This document shows, piece by piece, positions 31,169-40,767 of a stretch of DNA of 64,000 bases. Below the pieces are notes generated by a model, which did no database searches, was not told where the DNA came from, and saw only the letters and a list, made by a program, of their open reading frames with translations. A program made the translations under genes and the position numbers. This DNA comes from WHUA01 sp963711215. GTDB lineage: Bacteria; Pseudomonadota; Alphaproteobacteria; UBA8366. The DNA is taken from assembly GCA_963711215.1 (NCBI GenBank), contig CAVQDH010000007.1, forward strand, positions 279,026 to 343,025, in the 5' to 3' direction. Within the stretch, counting starts at the first letter, position 1. Each line of letters begins with the position of its first letter.

Positions 31169-31924
31169 TCACCCCTGGCTTTCCAGGCCGATGGCGCTGC
31201 CGATCGCGGCGCCCAGCATGCCGGCCGCGCTGGCGCCCGGCACCGCAATCTCGACGAGACCGCTGGAATTTCCGTACCAGAAGGGCCGGCCGGCCGGCGC
31301 CTCGCCGAACACGCGGGCATGGTGCACGGCTTGTCCGTTGACGCGCAGAACGGTCGCCGTGCCGATCATATCCGCGCGCAGGCCGGTCATCAGATTGCCG
31401 AAGCGGTCCGTATAGATGACTTCCGTGAGGTCGTCGGGCCACGCGGCGCCCGGTTCCTGGACGGGCTTCTCGCCGCCGGCGGAATCCAGCCAGTTGGCAG
31501 GCGCGATCCCGGCCGATGCGATCCGCGCGGCGACCGGTGCGAACAGGTCACGGCCGTGAAAGGATTGGGACAGCCTTTCCGGCTGCCAGCGGATACGCCA
31601 GCGGCGATGCGCCCGCGCACGCCGCTGCACCAGTTCGAATAAGCCGTTGCCCGGCCCGACGAACCAGCGGCGGTCGGCCTCGACGACGACCGGCGGCCGC
31701 TCGGTCCCGACACCCGGGTCGACGACGGCGCAGCAGACGGATCGCTCCGGGAATTCGGCGACGAGCGCGGCCAGGAGGTAGGCCGAGGCGCGCGGGTCGT
31801 GCGCCGGGGCGTCATGCATCAGGTCGATGATGGGCATGCCGCGCGCCTGCTGCGCCAGCACCGCGTGCATCTGGCCGACATAAGGGCCTTCATGGCCGAA
31901 ATCGGTGAACAGGAAAATCACCAC
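31169..31924 (-). CDS. SAM hydroxide adenosyltransferase (DUF62, fluorinase-like family)
   Basis: About 251 residues matching the DUF62 / SAM hydrolase family, which splits SAM to adenosine and methionine with hydroxide and is related to fluorinase and chlorinase. Key features are the N-terminal FLFTDFGHEGPYVGQMHAVL with the conserved Asp, IIDLMHDAPAHDPRASAYLL, CCAVVDPGVGTERPPVVVEA and FVGPGNGLFELV, and in the C-terminal domain VIYTDRFGNLMTGLRADMIG. The Asp-Arg-His-type hydrolase set (DPGVGTERP) fits a hydrolase rather than a halogenase. The start is uncertain: GTG at 31924 or 31921 gives the family N-terminus. It is divergent from the SDR gene. Confidence 0.9.
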   Translation of the reverse strand: MVIFLFTDFGHEGPYVGQMHAVLAQQARGMPIIDLMHDAPAHDPRASAYLLAALVAEFPERSVCCAVVDPGVGTERPPVVVEADRRWFVGPGNGLFELVQRRARAHRRWRIRWQPERLSQSFHGRDLFAPVAARIASAGIAPANWLDSAGGEKPVQEPGAAWPDDLTEVIYTDRFGNLMTGLRADMIGTATVLRVNGQAVHHARVFGEAPAGRPFWYGNSSGLVEIAVPGASAAGMLGAAIGSAIGLESQG

Positions 31925-31998
31925 GCCACTATGGCGAAACGGCGCCCGACAGGGCAAGGTTTCCGAAGAAACGACGTACGAAAGAGGAGGACCGAACC

Positions 31999-32754
31999 AT
32001 GCGGCTGAAAGACAGGATTGCGATTGTTACCGGCGCCGGGTCGGGCTTCGGCCGCGGCATTGCGACACGCTTTGTCGAGGAGGGCGCGCGGGTCGTGCTG
32101 GCCGATATCAATGTGGCGGCCGGCCAGGCCGCCGTCGAAGGAATGGCAAACACGGAAGCCGCGACCTTCTGCAAGGCGGACGTGTCGCACAACGCGGATA
32201 TGAGGGCGCTGGTCCAGGCGGCGCTGGACCGTTTCGGCGGGCTCGACATCTTCGTCAACAACGCCGGCATCACGCACCGGCGGCAGCCGCTGCTCGAGGT
32301 CGACGAGGCGACCTTCGACCGCATCCTTGCGGTCAATGTGAAGTCGATCTACCTCTCCGCGCTGCATGCGGTGCCCGTGCTGCGGCAACGCGGCGGCGGC
32401 GTGATGATCAATATCGCGTCGACCGCGGGCGTCCGGCCGCGCCCGGGGCTGACCTGGTACAACGGGTCGAAGGGGGCGGTGATCACGCTCACCAAGTCGA
32501 TGGCGGTCGAGCTGGCGCCCGACCGTATCCGGGTCTGCGGCATCAATCCGGTGCTCGGTGAATCCGGGATGACCGAAATGTTCATGGGCGAGGCGGACAC
32601 GCCGGAAAACCGCAAGAAATTCGAGGCGACGATCCCGCTCGGCCGGTTCAGCACGCCACGCGATATCGCGAATGCCGCGCTCTATCTCGCCTCTGACGAG
32701 GCCGACCTGCTGACCGGGGTCTGCCTCGAGGTCGACGGCGGCCGCTGCATCTGA
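31999..32754 (+). CDS. Short-chain dehydrogenase/reductase (FabG-like)
   Basis: A classical 251-residue SDR. Cofactor motif AIVTGAGSGFGRGIATRFVE, DINVAAGQA suggesting NAD(H) preference through the acidic residue at the end of beta-2, NNAG in FVNNAGITHRR, and the catalytic set IASTAGVRPRPGLTWYNGSK (Ser, Tyr, Lys). The C-terminus DEADLLTGVCLEVDGGRCI is standard. AGAGGAG eight bases before the ATG is a good ribosome site. The substrate cannot be determined. It is followed by a bidirectional hairpin before the convergent Bax-inhibitor gene. Confidence 0.93.
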   Translation: MRLKDRIAIVTGAGSGFGRGIATRFVEEGARVVLADINVAAGQAAVEGMANTEAATFCKADVSHNADMRALVQAALDRFGGLDIFVNNAGITHRRQPLLEVDEATFDRILAVNVKSIYLSALHAVPVLRQRGGGVMINIASTAGVRPRPGLTWYNGSKGAVITLTKSMAVELAPDRIRVCGINPVLGESGMTEMFMGEADTPENRKKFEATIPLGRFSTPRDIANAALYLASDEADLLTGVCLEVDGGRCI

Positions 32755-32766
32755 CGGCCAAACGAA

Positions 32767-32794
32767 AACCGCCCGGGACGGCGCCCGGGCGGTT
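32767..32794. terminator. Bidirectional hairpin between convergent SDR and Bax-inhibitor genes
   Basis: Perfect 11-base-pair stem (AACCGCCCGGG / CCCGGGCGGTT) with a six-base loop, starting 13 bases after the SDR stop and ending 24 bases before the convergent stop. Short A and T runs flank the stem on both sides, as in bidirectional intrinsic terminators. Confidence 0.7.
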
Positions 32795-32817
32795 CGAACT
32801 TGAAACGGCGTTCAGTG

Positions 32818-33543
32818 CTAGTTGCGGTTGCCGAAGATCGAGAGCAGCCAGACGAACATCGTCACGAAGCTGCCATAGAGCGTGAACGCCCCGAAGATCG
32901 CCTTGCGCGAGGTCAGCTCGTCCCCGTCGCTGGCCGCATAGAATTCCTTGATCGCCTGGGTCTCATAGGCGGTCAGGCCGGCGAAGACCAGCACCACCAC
33001 GATCGACAGGATCAGATGGAAGCCGCCGCTGTGCAGGAAGAAAGCGTTCAATAGCACGGCGACCAGGATGCCGATCGTCGACATGGCGAGGAAGCGGCCC
33101 ATCGTCGACAGGTCCTTCTTCGTCGCGTAGCCGTATAGGCTCGTGCCCGCGAAGGCGGCCGCGGTGATGAAGAAGACGCGCGCGACGCTCTCGCCCGTGT
33201 ACATGTAGATCATCGGCGCGATCAGCGCGCCCCAGAGCGCGGAATAGAGCCAGAACGCGCCATGCGCGACGGCGCTGCTCGCCTGGAAGATGATGCGGCT
33301 CGAGAACCAGCCGAGGCCGAGGATGCCGAAGAACAGCACCCATTTGAAATTGCTGATCGCAATCGTCTGCATGAGCTGCGGATTCATCGCAACCGCATAA
33401 GCAACGATGCCGGTCAGGGCGACGCCCATCGCCATGTAATTGTAGACGCGCAGCATGTAAGCCCGCAGGCCGACATCGATGTCGGCTGAGTAGGCGCGAT
33501 CTACCGTGCGTCCCTGAACTTGAGAACGCGGATCAAAAGCCAT
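32818..33543 (-). CDS. Bax inhibitor-1/YccA family membrane protein
   Basis: A 241-residue protein with seven hydrophobic helices. The hydrophilic N-terminus (VQGRTVDRAYSADIDVGLRA) is followed by YMLRVYNYMAMGVALTGIVA and helices through the TMBIM core (GWFSSRIIFQASSAVAHGAF, APMIYMYTGESVARVFFITA, FAGTSLYGYATKKDLSTMGR, VVVLVFAGLTAYETQAIKEF). The conserved Asp/Glu pore residues of the last helices are present. The family acts as a pH-sensitive Ca2+ leak channel and interacts with FtsH/HflKC quality control. It has its own promoter region; about 285 non-coding bases lie upstream. Confidence 0.94.
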   Translation of the reverse strand: MAFDPRSQVQGRTVDRAYSADIDVGLRAYMLRVYNYMAMGVALTGIVAYAVAMNPQLMQTIAISNFKWVLFFGILGLGWFSSRIIFQASSAVAHGAFWLYSALWGALIAPMIYMYTGESVARVFFITAAAFAGTSLYGYATKKDLSTMGRFLAMSTIGILVAVLLNAFFLHSGGFHLILSIVVVLVFAGLTAYETQAIKEFYAASDGDELTSRKAIFGAFTLYGSFVTMFVWLLSIFGNRN

Positions 33544-33828
33544 GGGGGAGCCTCCGTTCCCTAATTGTTTGTCGTTGTCCCCTATATTGGGGATTTCCGG
33601 GTTGGAATCAATAGGGCCGGCCGACTTTCGCCCGCGCGGCGCCCGTCATAAAAGCGCGATTTTTCCGTCATTTAATTCACCTGCCGCCGCGTCCCGAGGC
33701 CGGGCGTGGGCCCAAAGTCGCCACCGATCAGGGGATTTCCGCCCCCGTGAGCCTTGTCGGGATCACGCGGTTTCGGCCGGCCGAGGCCGCGAAACGGATG
33801 ATGCCGCTCATACGGAATCGTGATCGGG

Positions 33829-36359
33829 TTACTCGTTGCGCAGGACGGGCGCGGCCTTGTGGCCGAGGGCGTGCCAGGTGCCGGCGAAGCCCGCCAGCAG
33901 CGTGATCGATACGCAAAGGGCAATCGTTACGGCGACAGGATTGGGGAGGAAGGTCCACTCCGCGTGCATGACGTAGGTCACCACCGCCCAGCCCGCGACC
34001 GAGCCGATGACCGAAGCGACCAGGGCCGTCGCCAGGCCGAGAATGCCGAATTCCACGAGATAGGTGGCGAGGATGTTGCGCCGCGTCGCGCCCAGCACCT
34101 TGAGCAGCACCGCGTCGTGGATGCGCCGCCGCCGCGTCGCCGCGATCGCGCCGGCGAGGACGAGCGCCCCGGCGATGACCGCGACGCTGGCGATCATCTG
34201 CACCGCGCCGGACAGCTTCTCGAGGATGTCGGCGACGCTCTGCAGGACCTCCTTGACGCGGATCGCCGAGATGCTGGGGAAACGGTCGGTGACGGCGCGT
34301 TCCAGCGCGCCCTCCGCCCGGGGGTCCGTCTTGGCGGTCGCGACATAGGCCTGCGGCGCGGATTCCATGAGTCCCGGTGAGAACATCATGACGAAGTTGA
34401 GCGACAGGGTGTTCCAGTCGATCTCGCGCAGGTTGGCGATCCGCGCGGTCACGTCGCGGCCGAGCAGGTTGATCGTGATCGTGTCGCCGATCGAGAGGCC
34501 GAACGCGGCGGCGGCGCGCGCGTCGAAGGATACCAGCGGCGGGCCCTTGTAGTCCGGCGGCCACCATTCGCCGGCGATGACGCGGCTGCCGTGGGTCGGC
34601 GCATGGCGTGCCCAGGTGAGCCCGCGGTCACCGCGCAGGATCCAGGCGAACTCGGGCGGCGCCTTGATCTGATCGACCGGCGTGCCGTTCAGCTTGGTGA
34701 TCTGGCCGCGCAGCATCGGCACGGCTTCCACGTCGGTCACGCCGGGAATGCTGCGGGCGAGCAACTCGAACCCCTGCAGATCGCCAGCCTGGATGTCGAT
34801 GAAATAGAAGTCGGGGGCCTCGGCCGGCATCGTCTTGGTGATCTCGCGCGCGAGATTGCCTTCGACCAGCGCGACGGCGGCAAGGACGGTCAGGCCGAGG
34901 CCGAGCGACAGCACGACACTGCCGGTCGGCGCGCCGGGCCGCGACGAGATTGGCGAGCGCAAGCCGGGCGACCGGGCTGCGCGGCCGCGGCAGCCGTCGG
35001 ATCAGCGCGATGATCAGGCGGGCCGCGCCATGAAAGGCGGCAAAGGCGACGATCGCGCCGATCACGAACCATGCGGCGATCTTCGGCACATGCGCGGTCG
35101 CGATGGCGAGCGCGGCGAGGCAGATCAGCACGGCCGCCAGCGCCGCCAGATAGATGCCGCGCGGCCGCGTGGTCGGCGGCAGGATGACGGCGCGAAACAG
35201 GCTCGCCGGAGAGACTTCGCGCGCCTGGGCGAGTGGCCACAGGGAAAAAGCCAGCGTGATCAGGAAGCCGAACAAGCCGGCCAGCGCGAGCGGCCAGGGA
35301 TAGAAGCCGGCGCGCGCGGCGACGGGCAGGCGGTCGGCCAGCAGCGGCGTGACGACATTGGGCGCCAGCGCGCCCAGCAGAAGCCCGATCGCAATCGCGC
35401 CCGCCGCGAGAATCAGGACCTGGAACAGGTAGATGCGGAAGACCAGGGGGCCCGGCCCGCCCAGGCATTTGAGCGTGGCGATCGTGGCGATCCGCGTTTC
35501 CAGGTAGCTGCGCACCGCGTTGCCGACGCCGACACCGCCGACCAGCAGCGCGGTCAGGCCGACAAGGCTGAGAAACAGGGTCGCGCGATCGACGAAGCGC
35601 TGAATGTTGGGGGCGGCGTGCTCGATCGATTGGATCCGCCAGCCCGCGTCAGGAAACCGTGCCTCGATGCGGTCGCGCCAGGCGGCAAGCGAGACGCCTT
35701 GCGGGATGGCGATGCGATAGTTGTAGCGCACCAGGCTGCCCGGCAGCAGCAGGCCCGTGGCGCGCAGCGCCGGAAGGCTTATCAGCAGGCGCGGGCCGAA
35801 ATTCAGGACGCCGGTCCCGCGATCCATCTCTTCGGCGATGACGGCGGTGATCCGGACGGAGATATTGCCGAGGCGTAGCCGGTCGCCGACCTTGATCTGA
35901 AGCTTTTCCAGAAGGCGCCGTTCCGCCACGGCGCCCCAGTCATCGCCCTGTCGGGCGATCGCGGGGGCGAGGGCGCCGTTCCCGTCGAGGCGAAATCCGC
36001 CGAACAGGGGAAAATTGCCGTCGACCGCCTTGAGCTCGACCAGGCTGCGCGCGCCGCCATTCGGCGGTCCGCACCATGGCGCGCATCTCGGCCACCTCGG
36101 ACAGGCGAGCGGCATTGGCGGCGAGCCAGGCGCGCTGCTCGGCGGTCGCTTCGCGGTGGTTCAGCCGTAGGTCGAAATCTCCGCCCAACAGCTTCCGGGC
36201 ATCGCCGTGGATGCCGGCGATGATGCCTTGCGAGACCGATCCCACGGCGGCAATGGCGGTGACGCCGAGGACGAGGCAGGCGATGAAGACGCGGAACCCG
36301 CGGATGCCCGCCCTGAGCTCGCGCCACGCCAGGCGCCAGGCAAGGGCGGAGCGTGTCAT
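33829..36359 (-). CDS. ABC transporter permease (YbbP/FtsX-like), two frame breaks
   Basis: A large MacB/FtsX-fold permease of about 842 residues if repaired. The first helix and periplasmic start (LAWRLAWRELRAGIRGFRVF, GDFDLRLNHREATAEQRAWL) are in one frame. The middle (SLVELKAVDGNFPLFGGFRL, SLVGLTALLVGGVGVGNAVR, LETRIATIATLKCLGGPGPL) is in a second. The last third (GSVVLSLGLGLTVLAAVALV, VLAGAIAATRRRRIHDAVLL, and the end at 33829) is in a third. The breaks are near 36048-36065 and 34935-34950; each is healed by removing one base. The start overlaps the ATPase gene's stop by ATGA. With the TesA-like esterase divergent nearby it mirrors the E. coli ybbA-ybbP/tesA layout. The substrate is unknown, probably a lipid-linked or membrane-damaging compound. 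Confidence 0.9.
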
Positions 36360-37069
36360 TGGGCGGCCGACGGCAGAGGCGCGGAATGCGTCGCCGTGTC
36401 CTGGATGCACCCGTCGACGAGGCGGATGCTGCGGTCGCAACGCGCGGCCAGCACCGGGTCGTGGGTGATCAGCATCAGCGTCGCCCCGCGGCGGTCGGCG
36501 AGGTCGAACAGAAGGTCGATGATATGCCGTCCGGTCTCGCCGTCGAGGTTGCCCGTCGGCTCGTCGGCCAGCAGCAGCTTCGGCTCCATGGCGACGGCGC
36601 GGGCGAGCGCGACCCGCTGCTGCTCGCCGCCGGACAGCTGCCCCGGATAGTGATGCAGCCGCTCGCCGAGACCGAGCGCGGCAAGCTCCTGGCTCGCGCG
36701 TGCGAAGGCGTCGCCGCGGCCGGCGAACTCCATCGGCACGGCGACGTTTTCCAGCGCGGTCATGGTCGGAATCAGGTGGAAGGCCTGGAAGACGATGCCC
36801 ATGGTGTCGCGCCGGAACAGCGCCAGGCCGTCTTCGTCCAGCAGGCTCAAATCCTGGCGTGCGATCGACACCCTGCCGCCCGTCGGCCGCTCGAGGCCGG
36901 CGATGACCATGAGCAGCGAGGTCTTGCCCGAGCCGGACGGCCCGACGACGCTGACCCTCTCGCCGGGCGCGACCGACAGGTCGATGCCCCGCAGTATATT
37001 GACCTGCCCGGCGCTGCTACCAAGTGTAAGCTGGACGCCTTCGAGGCGAATCATGGTTTCTGTGGTCAT
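36356..37069 (-). CDS. ABC transporter ATP-binding protein (YbbA/LolD-like)
   Basis: A 237-residue ATPase of the MacB/LolD/YbbA class. Walker A is GPSGSGKTSLL, the Q-loop lies in GIVFQAFHLIPTMTALENVA, the signature is LSGGEQQRVALARA, Walker B with the following Glu is LLLADEPTGNLD, and the H-loop is LITHDPVLA. ATG at 37069 (MTTETMIRLEGV) is preferred to longer in-frame starts. It overlaps the permease start by ATGA, so the two subunits are coupled. The divergent esterase starts about 105 bases upstream. Confidence 0.95.
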   Translation of the reverse strand: MTTETMIRLEGVQLTLGSSAGQVNILRGIDLSVAPGERVSVVGPSGSGKTSLLMVIAGLERPTGGRVSIARQDLSLLDEDGLALFRRDTMGIVFQAFHLIPTMTALENVAVPMEFAGRGDAFARASQELAALGLGERLHHYPGQLSGGEQQRVALARAVAMEPKLLLADEPTGNLDGETGRHIIDLLFDLADRRGATLMLITHDPVLAARCDRSIRLVDGCIQDTATHSAPLPSAAQ

Positions 37070-37173
37070 GAGCATTCTTAGGCGTCGCGGCGGGTTCGGG
37101 GAGGGAAGACCCGTGCAGCAGGGAAAAATCGGCATGCCGTCCATATGGCCCGGCATGGCCGTTTTTCAACGCG

Positions 37174-37798
37174 TTGGCCGGCATCCTCAGCGTGATCGTG
37201 ATCGGCCTTGGCCTGTCCGCGCCGGCGGCGATGGCCGCGTCGGGGCAGACGATCGTGGCATTCGGCGACAGCCTCACGGCGGGCTATGGCCTTCCGGCCT
37301 CGAAGAGCTTCGTGACCCAGCTGAATGCGGCGCTGCGGCGGACGGCGTCAAGGCCCATGTCGTCAACGCCGGCGTTTCCGGCGATACGAGCGCGGGCGGG
37401 CTGGCGCGGGTCGACTGGCTGCTGGCGGACAAGCCCGATCTAGTCCTGGTCGAGCTCGGCGCCAACGACGCCTTGCGCGGCCTCGACCCAGCCGAGACGC
37501 GGCACCATCTCGCGGAGATCATCGAGCGGATTCGAACATGCGGGCGCGCATGTGCTTCTCGTCGGCATGAAGGCGCCGCCCAATCTCGGGCCGGAATACA
37601 CCGAGAAATTCGATCGCATCTTTCCCGATCTCGCGAAGGAGCATAAGGTGCCCCTGTATCCCTTTTTCCTCGATGGTGTCGTCGCCAATCCCGCCTTGAA
37701 TCAGGCAGATGGCATGCATCCGAATGCGAAAGGCGTTGTCGGTGATCGTCGAACGAATGCTGCCGATCCTGACGAGCGTGCTGGGAGGAGCCCGATGA
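37174..37798 (+). CDS. TesA-like GDSL arylesterase/lysophospholipase, three frame breaks
   Basis: A periplasmic SGNH/GDSL hydrolase. The signal peptide (SVIVIGLGLSAPAAMAASG) is followed by block I IVAFGDSLTAGYGL with the catalytic Ser. In a second frame come NAGVSGDTSAGG (block II Gly) and LVELGANDALRGLDPAETR (block III Asn). In a third come HVLLVGMKAPPNLGPEYT, FPDLAKEHKVPLYPFFLDGV and DGMHPNAKGV with catalytic Asp and His. The end VIVERMLPILTSVLGGAR is in the next frame. Breaks lie near 37333-37342 (one base missing), 37527-37532 and 37735-37741 (one extra each). Repaired length is about 207. The start is uncertain: TTG at 37174, or ATG at 37155 if another base is wrong. It ends with ATGA overlap into the FIST gene. 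Confidence 0.85.
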
Positions 37799-38926
37799 CC
37801 GGAAGCGAGCCGTTTCTTGCGGCCCATGCCTCCGCGCAGAACTGGCGCGATGCGGCGGGCAAGATCATCCTGGAGCTGCAGCCCGTTACGTCCGCCTACC
37901 GGCTCGGCTTCCTTTACGTGTCCGATCATTTCGCCGGCCAGCTGAAGGATATTTCGATCTTCCTGCGCCAGACAACGGGCGTTCCGCATTGGGTGGGCAC
38001 GGTCGGTTTCGGCGTTTGCGCAACCGGGACCGAGTATTTCAACGAGCCGGCCATGGCGGCGATGCTGGCGCCGATACCGGAGGATGCCTTCCGCGTGTTC
38101 TCCGGGGTGACGACCGACCTCGCGCCGTTGATGGATAAGCATGGCACCTGGATCGACCGTCCGATACCGCCTGTCGCCATCGTTCACGGCGATCCGCGAA
38201 ACCAGCAGCTGCCCGATCTGATCGAGCAGATGTCGGCGGCGACGAACGGGTTCCTCGTCGGTGGACTGACCGCGTCGAACAACGGCTTTCCGCAGCTTGC
38301 CGACGGCGTCGAGGAGGGCGGGCTCTCCGGCGTGATGCTGTCGCTCGAAGCCGTGCCCGTGCAATCCGGCCTGACGCAAGGCTGCTCGCCGATCGGGCCG
38401 GTGCATACGGTGACGGAATCGCAGCAGAACGTCCTGATCCGCATCGACGAGCGGCCCGCGCTGGACGTCTTCAAGGAGGATATCGGCGAGGTGCTGGCCC
38501 GCGACCTACGGCGCGTCGCCGGGTATATCTTCGCCGCGCTTCCCGTCTCGGGTTCCGACACCGGCGACTACATGGTCCGCAACCTCGTCGGGATCGATCC
38601 GGACGCGCGCGCGCTCGCGATCGGCGAGCTTATCGCGCCCGGCGACCGGATCATGTTCTGTCGCCGCGACCACGACAGCGCGGTCGAGGACATGCGCCGC
38701 ATGCTGGGCGGCCTCAAGCGGCGCATCGGCAACGGCCCGGTGCGCGGCGGCCTTTATTTCTCATGCTGCGGCCGCGGGCCCGAATCAGTTCGGCCCCGAC
38801 GGCGCGGAGCTGCAGATCGTCAAGGAGGAGCTCGGCGCGTTTCCGCTGGTCGGTTTCTTCGCGAACGGCGAGATAAGCAACAACAGGCTCTATGGCTATA
38901 CCGGCGTGCTTACCCTGTTTCTTTGA
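37795..38926 (+). CDS. FIST domain signal-sensing protein, one frame break
   Basis: About 376 residues with FIST N-terminal and C-terminal domains. The FIST_N part includes FLYVSDHFAGQLKDISIFLR, the cysteine-bearing VGTVGFGVCATGTEYFN, and GFLVGGLTASNNGFPQLADG. The FIST_C part includes GVMLSLEAVPVQSGLTQGCS, PIGPVHTVTESQQNVLIRID and PGDRIMFCRRDHDSAVEDMR. The end (GPNQFGPDGAELQIV and FANGEISNNRLYGYTGVLTL) is in another frame; removing one G of the GGG near 38777 restores it. FIST domains are thought to bind small ligands such as amino acids upstream of signalling modules. Here it stands alone, translationally coupled to the esterase, which is notable. Confidence 0.88.
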
Positions 38927-38962
38927 GCGCGCGGGCGGGCCCGGCGAGACGGCGACACAGCC

Positions 38963-39505
38963 TTGATACGATTGTTCGTTGGGATCGAATTGCCGGAGGC
39001 CATACGCGAGCGGCTGGCCGCGCTATGTGGCGGCGTGCCGGGCGCCCGCTGGGTTGCGCCCGAGAACATGCATTTGACGCTCCGCTTCGTCGGCGAGGTG
39101 GAGAACGGACAGGCGGAGGATATCGACGCCGCCCTGATGCGGCTGCGCGCGCCATGCTTCGACATCACCCTCGACGGCGTCGGGTTTTTCGGCAAGCCTT
39201 CGGCGGCGCGCGTGCTGTGGGCCGGGGCTCGCAAATGTGAAAAGCTGATGCGCCTGCAGGCCAAGATCGAGACGGCGCTGCAAATGTCGGGGTTGCCGCC
39301 GGAGGAGCGCAAGTTCTCGCCGCATATCACGTTGGCGCGGCTGAATGGCGCGCCCTTCCTGCGCCTGCAGCGATTCGTTGCCGATGGCGCGCATTTCCTG
39401 GCAGGCCCGATCGCAGTCGACCGCTTCGTGCTGTTCTCGAGCTTCCGGTCGGGCTCGGGGCCGATCTACACGGCGGAAGCCGACTATCCGCTGACGCCCG
39501 ACTAG
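38963..39505 (+). CDS. thpR: RNA 2',3'-cyclic phosphodiesterase
   Basis: A 180-residue 2H-phosphoesterase (LigT/ThpR). The two catalytic HxTx motifs are NMHLTLRFVGEV (near residue 34) and FSPHITLARL (near 117). The N-terminus IRLFVGIELPEAIRERL is typical. The start is TTG at 38963, since no ATG fits the family N-terminus. It hydrolyses 2',3'-cyclic phosphate RNA ends in vitro; the cellular role is unclear. It is convergent with the phosphatase gene, with 10 bases between stops. Confidence 0.93.
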   Translation: MIRLFVGIELPEAIRERLAALCGGVPGARWVAPENMHLTLRFVGEVENGQAEDIDAALMRLRAPCFDITLDGVGFFGKPSAARVLWAGARKCEKLMRLQAKIETALQMSGLPPEERKFSPHITLARLNGAPFLRLQRFVADGAHFLAGPIAVDRFVLFSSFRSGSGPIYTAEADYPLTPD

Positions 39506-39515
39506 CGCGCAGAGA

Positions 39516-39990
39516 TCAGAACCGCTCGCGCCGGATACGGTTGAGCCATCCCCGCGCGCCGGCCTCGATGAGATCCATCGTGTATTCGAAGGCCTCGCCG
39601 TCGCCGTTGAAAGGGTCCGGCACGTCCATGCGCCCGAATTGCGGCGCGGTGTCGAGAAACATCGCGATCTTGTCGTGCGCACCGGGCGGACAGTTGCGGA
39701 TGAGCTGCTGGAAATGCGACGTGTCCATCGCCAGGATCAGGTTGAAGTCGGCGAAGTCCTGCATGTTGATCTGGCGCGCCCGCAAGTTGCCGATCTCGTA
39801 GCCGCGCGCCTTGGCGGCCTTTAATGGCGCGCTCGTCCGGTGGTCTCCCGACATGGTGGCGCTGCAAGCCGACCGAATCGGCGCCGATCCGGTCGGCGAG
39901 GTCCGCTTCCGTCACGATCTGGCGGAAAACGCCTTCCGCCGTCGGCGAACGGCAAATATTTGCAGTGCATACGAACAGGACGCAGTACAT
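39516..39990 (-). CDS. Low-molecular-weight protein-tyrosine phosphatase, one frame break
   Basis: The N-terminal P-loop VLFVCTANICRSPTAEGVFR contains the CX5R(S) active site in a slightly atypical form: C-T-A-N-I-C-R instead of C-x-G-N-x-C-R. The rest (DHRTSAPLKAAKARGYEIGN, LILAMDTSHFQQLIRNCP, and the general acid in DVPDPFNGDGEAFEYTMDLI) lies in another frame. Dropping one base of the CCC (plus strand) near 39848 gives RHHVGDHRTSAPL and a protein of about 157 residues. It dephosphorylates tyrosine residues, often of capsule-related kinases, or acts on small substrates. No kinase is adjacent. It is divergent from the glycosylase gene. Confidence 0.9.
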
Positions 39991-40041
39991 CGATCTCTGG
40001 CTCGGGTCGCCTGTGGCCGGTTGCGATACTATGTTATCGAC

Positions 40042-40734
40042 ATGCCGACCGAGCGCACCCACCTTCCCCCGCTCCTCGACACCATGACTTTAGACCGGAT
40101 GACTGAAATCGCGAATACGCAACTGACGGACGACACGCTGGATGCGTTGTTGCGGGAAATCCGGCAATGCAGACTGTGCGCCGCGGCGCTTCCGCTGGGC
40201 CCGCGGCCGGTGCTGCGCGCCCGGCGGTCGGCGCGGCTGATGATCGTGGGCCAGGCGCCCGGCACGCGGGTGCACGAGTCGGGTATTCCCTGGAACGATC
40301 CGAGCGGCGACCGGCTGCGTGACTGGCTCGGCGTCGACCGGGATCGATTCTACGACGAAACGCGGATCGCCATCGTACCCATGGGCTTCTGCTATCCGGG
40401 CGTCGACCGGAACGGTGGCGACAAGCCGCCGCGGCCGGAATGCGCGCCGCACTGGCATCCGCAGCTCGCGCCGCATCTGGCCGGCGTCGAGCTGACGCTG
40501 CTCGTCGGCACCTATGCGCACAAATACTATCTCGGCAAGCGCCGCCGGCCCTCGGTGACGGACACGGTCCGGCATTGGCGGGACTATGCGCCGCGGTTCC
40601 TGCCGCTGCCGCATCCGAGCTGGCGCAACACTGGGTGGCTCAAGAAGAACCCGTGGTTCGGGGAGGAGATTCTGCCGGTGCTGCGCCGCGCGCACGGGCG
40701 CGTTGCTGGCCTGACGGGCCTTGACCGTCCCTGA
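40042..40734 (+). CDS. Uracil-DNA glycosylase superfamily protein (COG1573 type)
   Basis: About 230 residues with a UDG fold. CRLCAAALPLGPRPVL gives a CxxC near the N-terminus, motif 1 is LMIVGQAPGTRVHESGIPWN, GVDRDRFYDETRIAIVPMGF and LLVGTYAHKYYL lie in the core, and motif 2 is LPLPHPSWRNTGWLKKNPWF. It retains the HPSxRN DNA-intercalation motif. Compared with 4Fe-4S family 4 enzymes, only one obvious N-terminal Cys pair is seen, so this subgroup may lack the cluster or be functionally divergent. The start is uncertain: ATG at 40042, 40084 or 40099; none has a good ribosome site. Confidence 0.87.
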   Translation: MPTERTHLPPLLDTMTLDRMTEIANTQLTDDTLDALLREIRQCRLCAAALPLGPRPVLRARRSARLMIVGQAPGTRVHESGIPWNDPSGDRLRDWLGVDRDRFYDETRIAIVPMGFCYPGVDRNGGDKPPRPECAPHWHPQLAPHLAGVELTLLVGTYAHKYYLGKRRRPSVTDTVRHWRDYAPRFLPLPHPSWRNTGWLKKNPWFGEEILPVLRRAHGRVAGLTGLDRP

Positions 40735-40744
40735 CGGCCGAGCG

Positions 40745-40767
40745 GCGGAGGTGGCTCACGCCTCCGC
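40745..40767. terminator. Small hairpin spanning the convergent stop region
   Basis: A seven-base-pair perfect stem (GCGGAGG / CCTCCGC) with a nine-base loop lies between the glycosylase stop at 40734 and the end of the convergent metallopeptidase. It overlaps the latter's final codons. There is no T-run, so a terminator role is only tentative. Confidence 0.3.
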
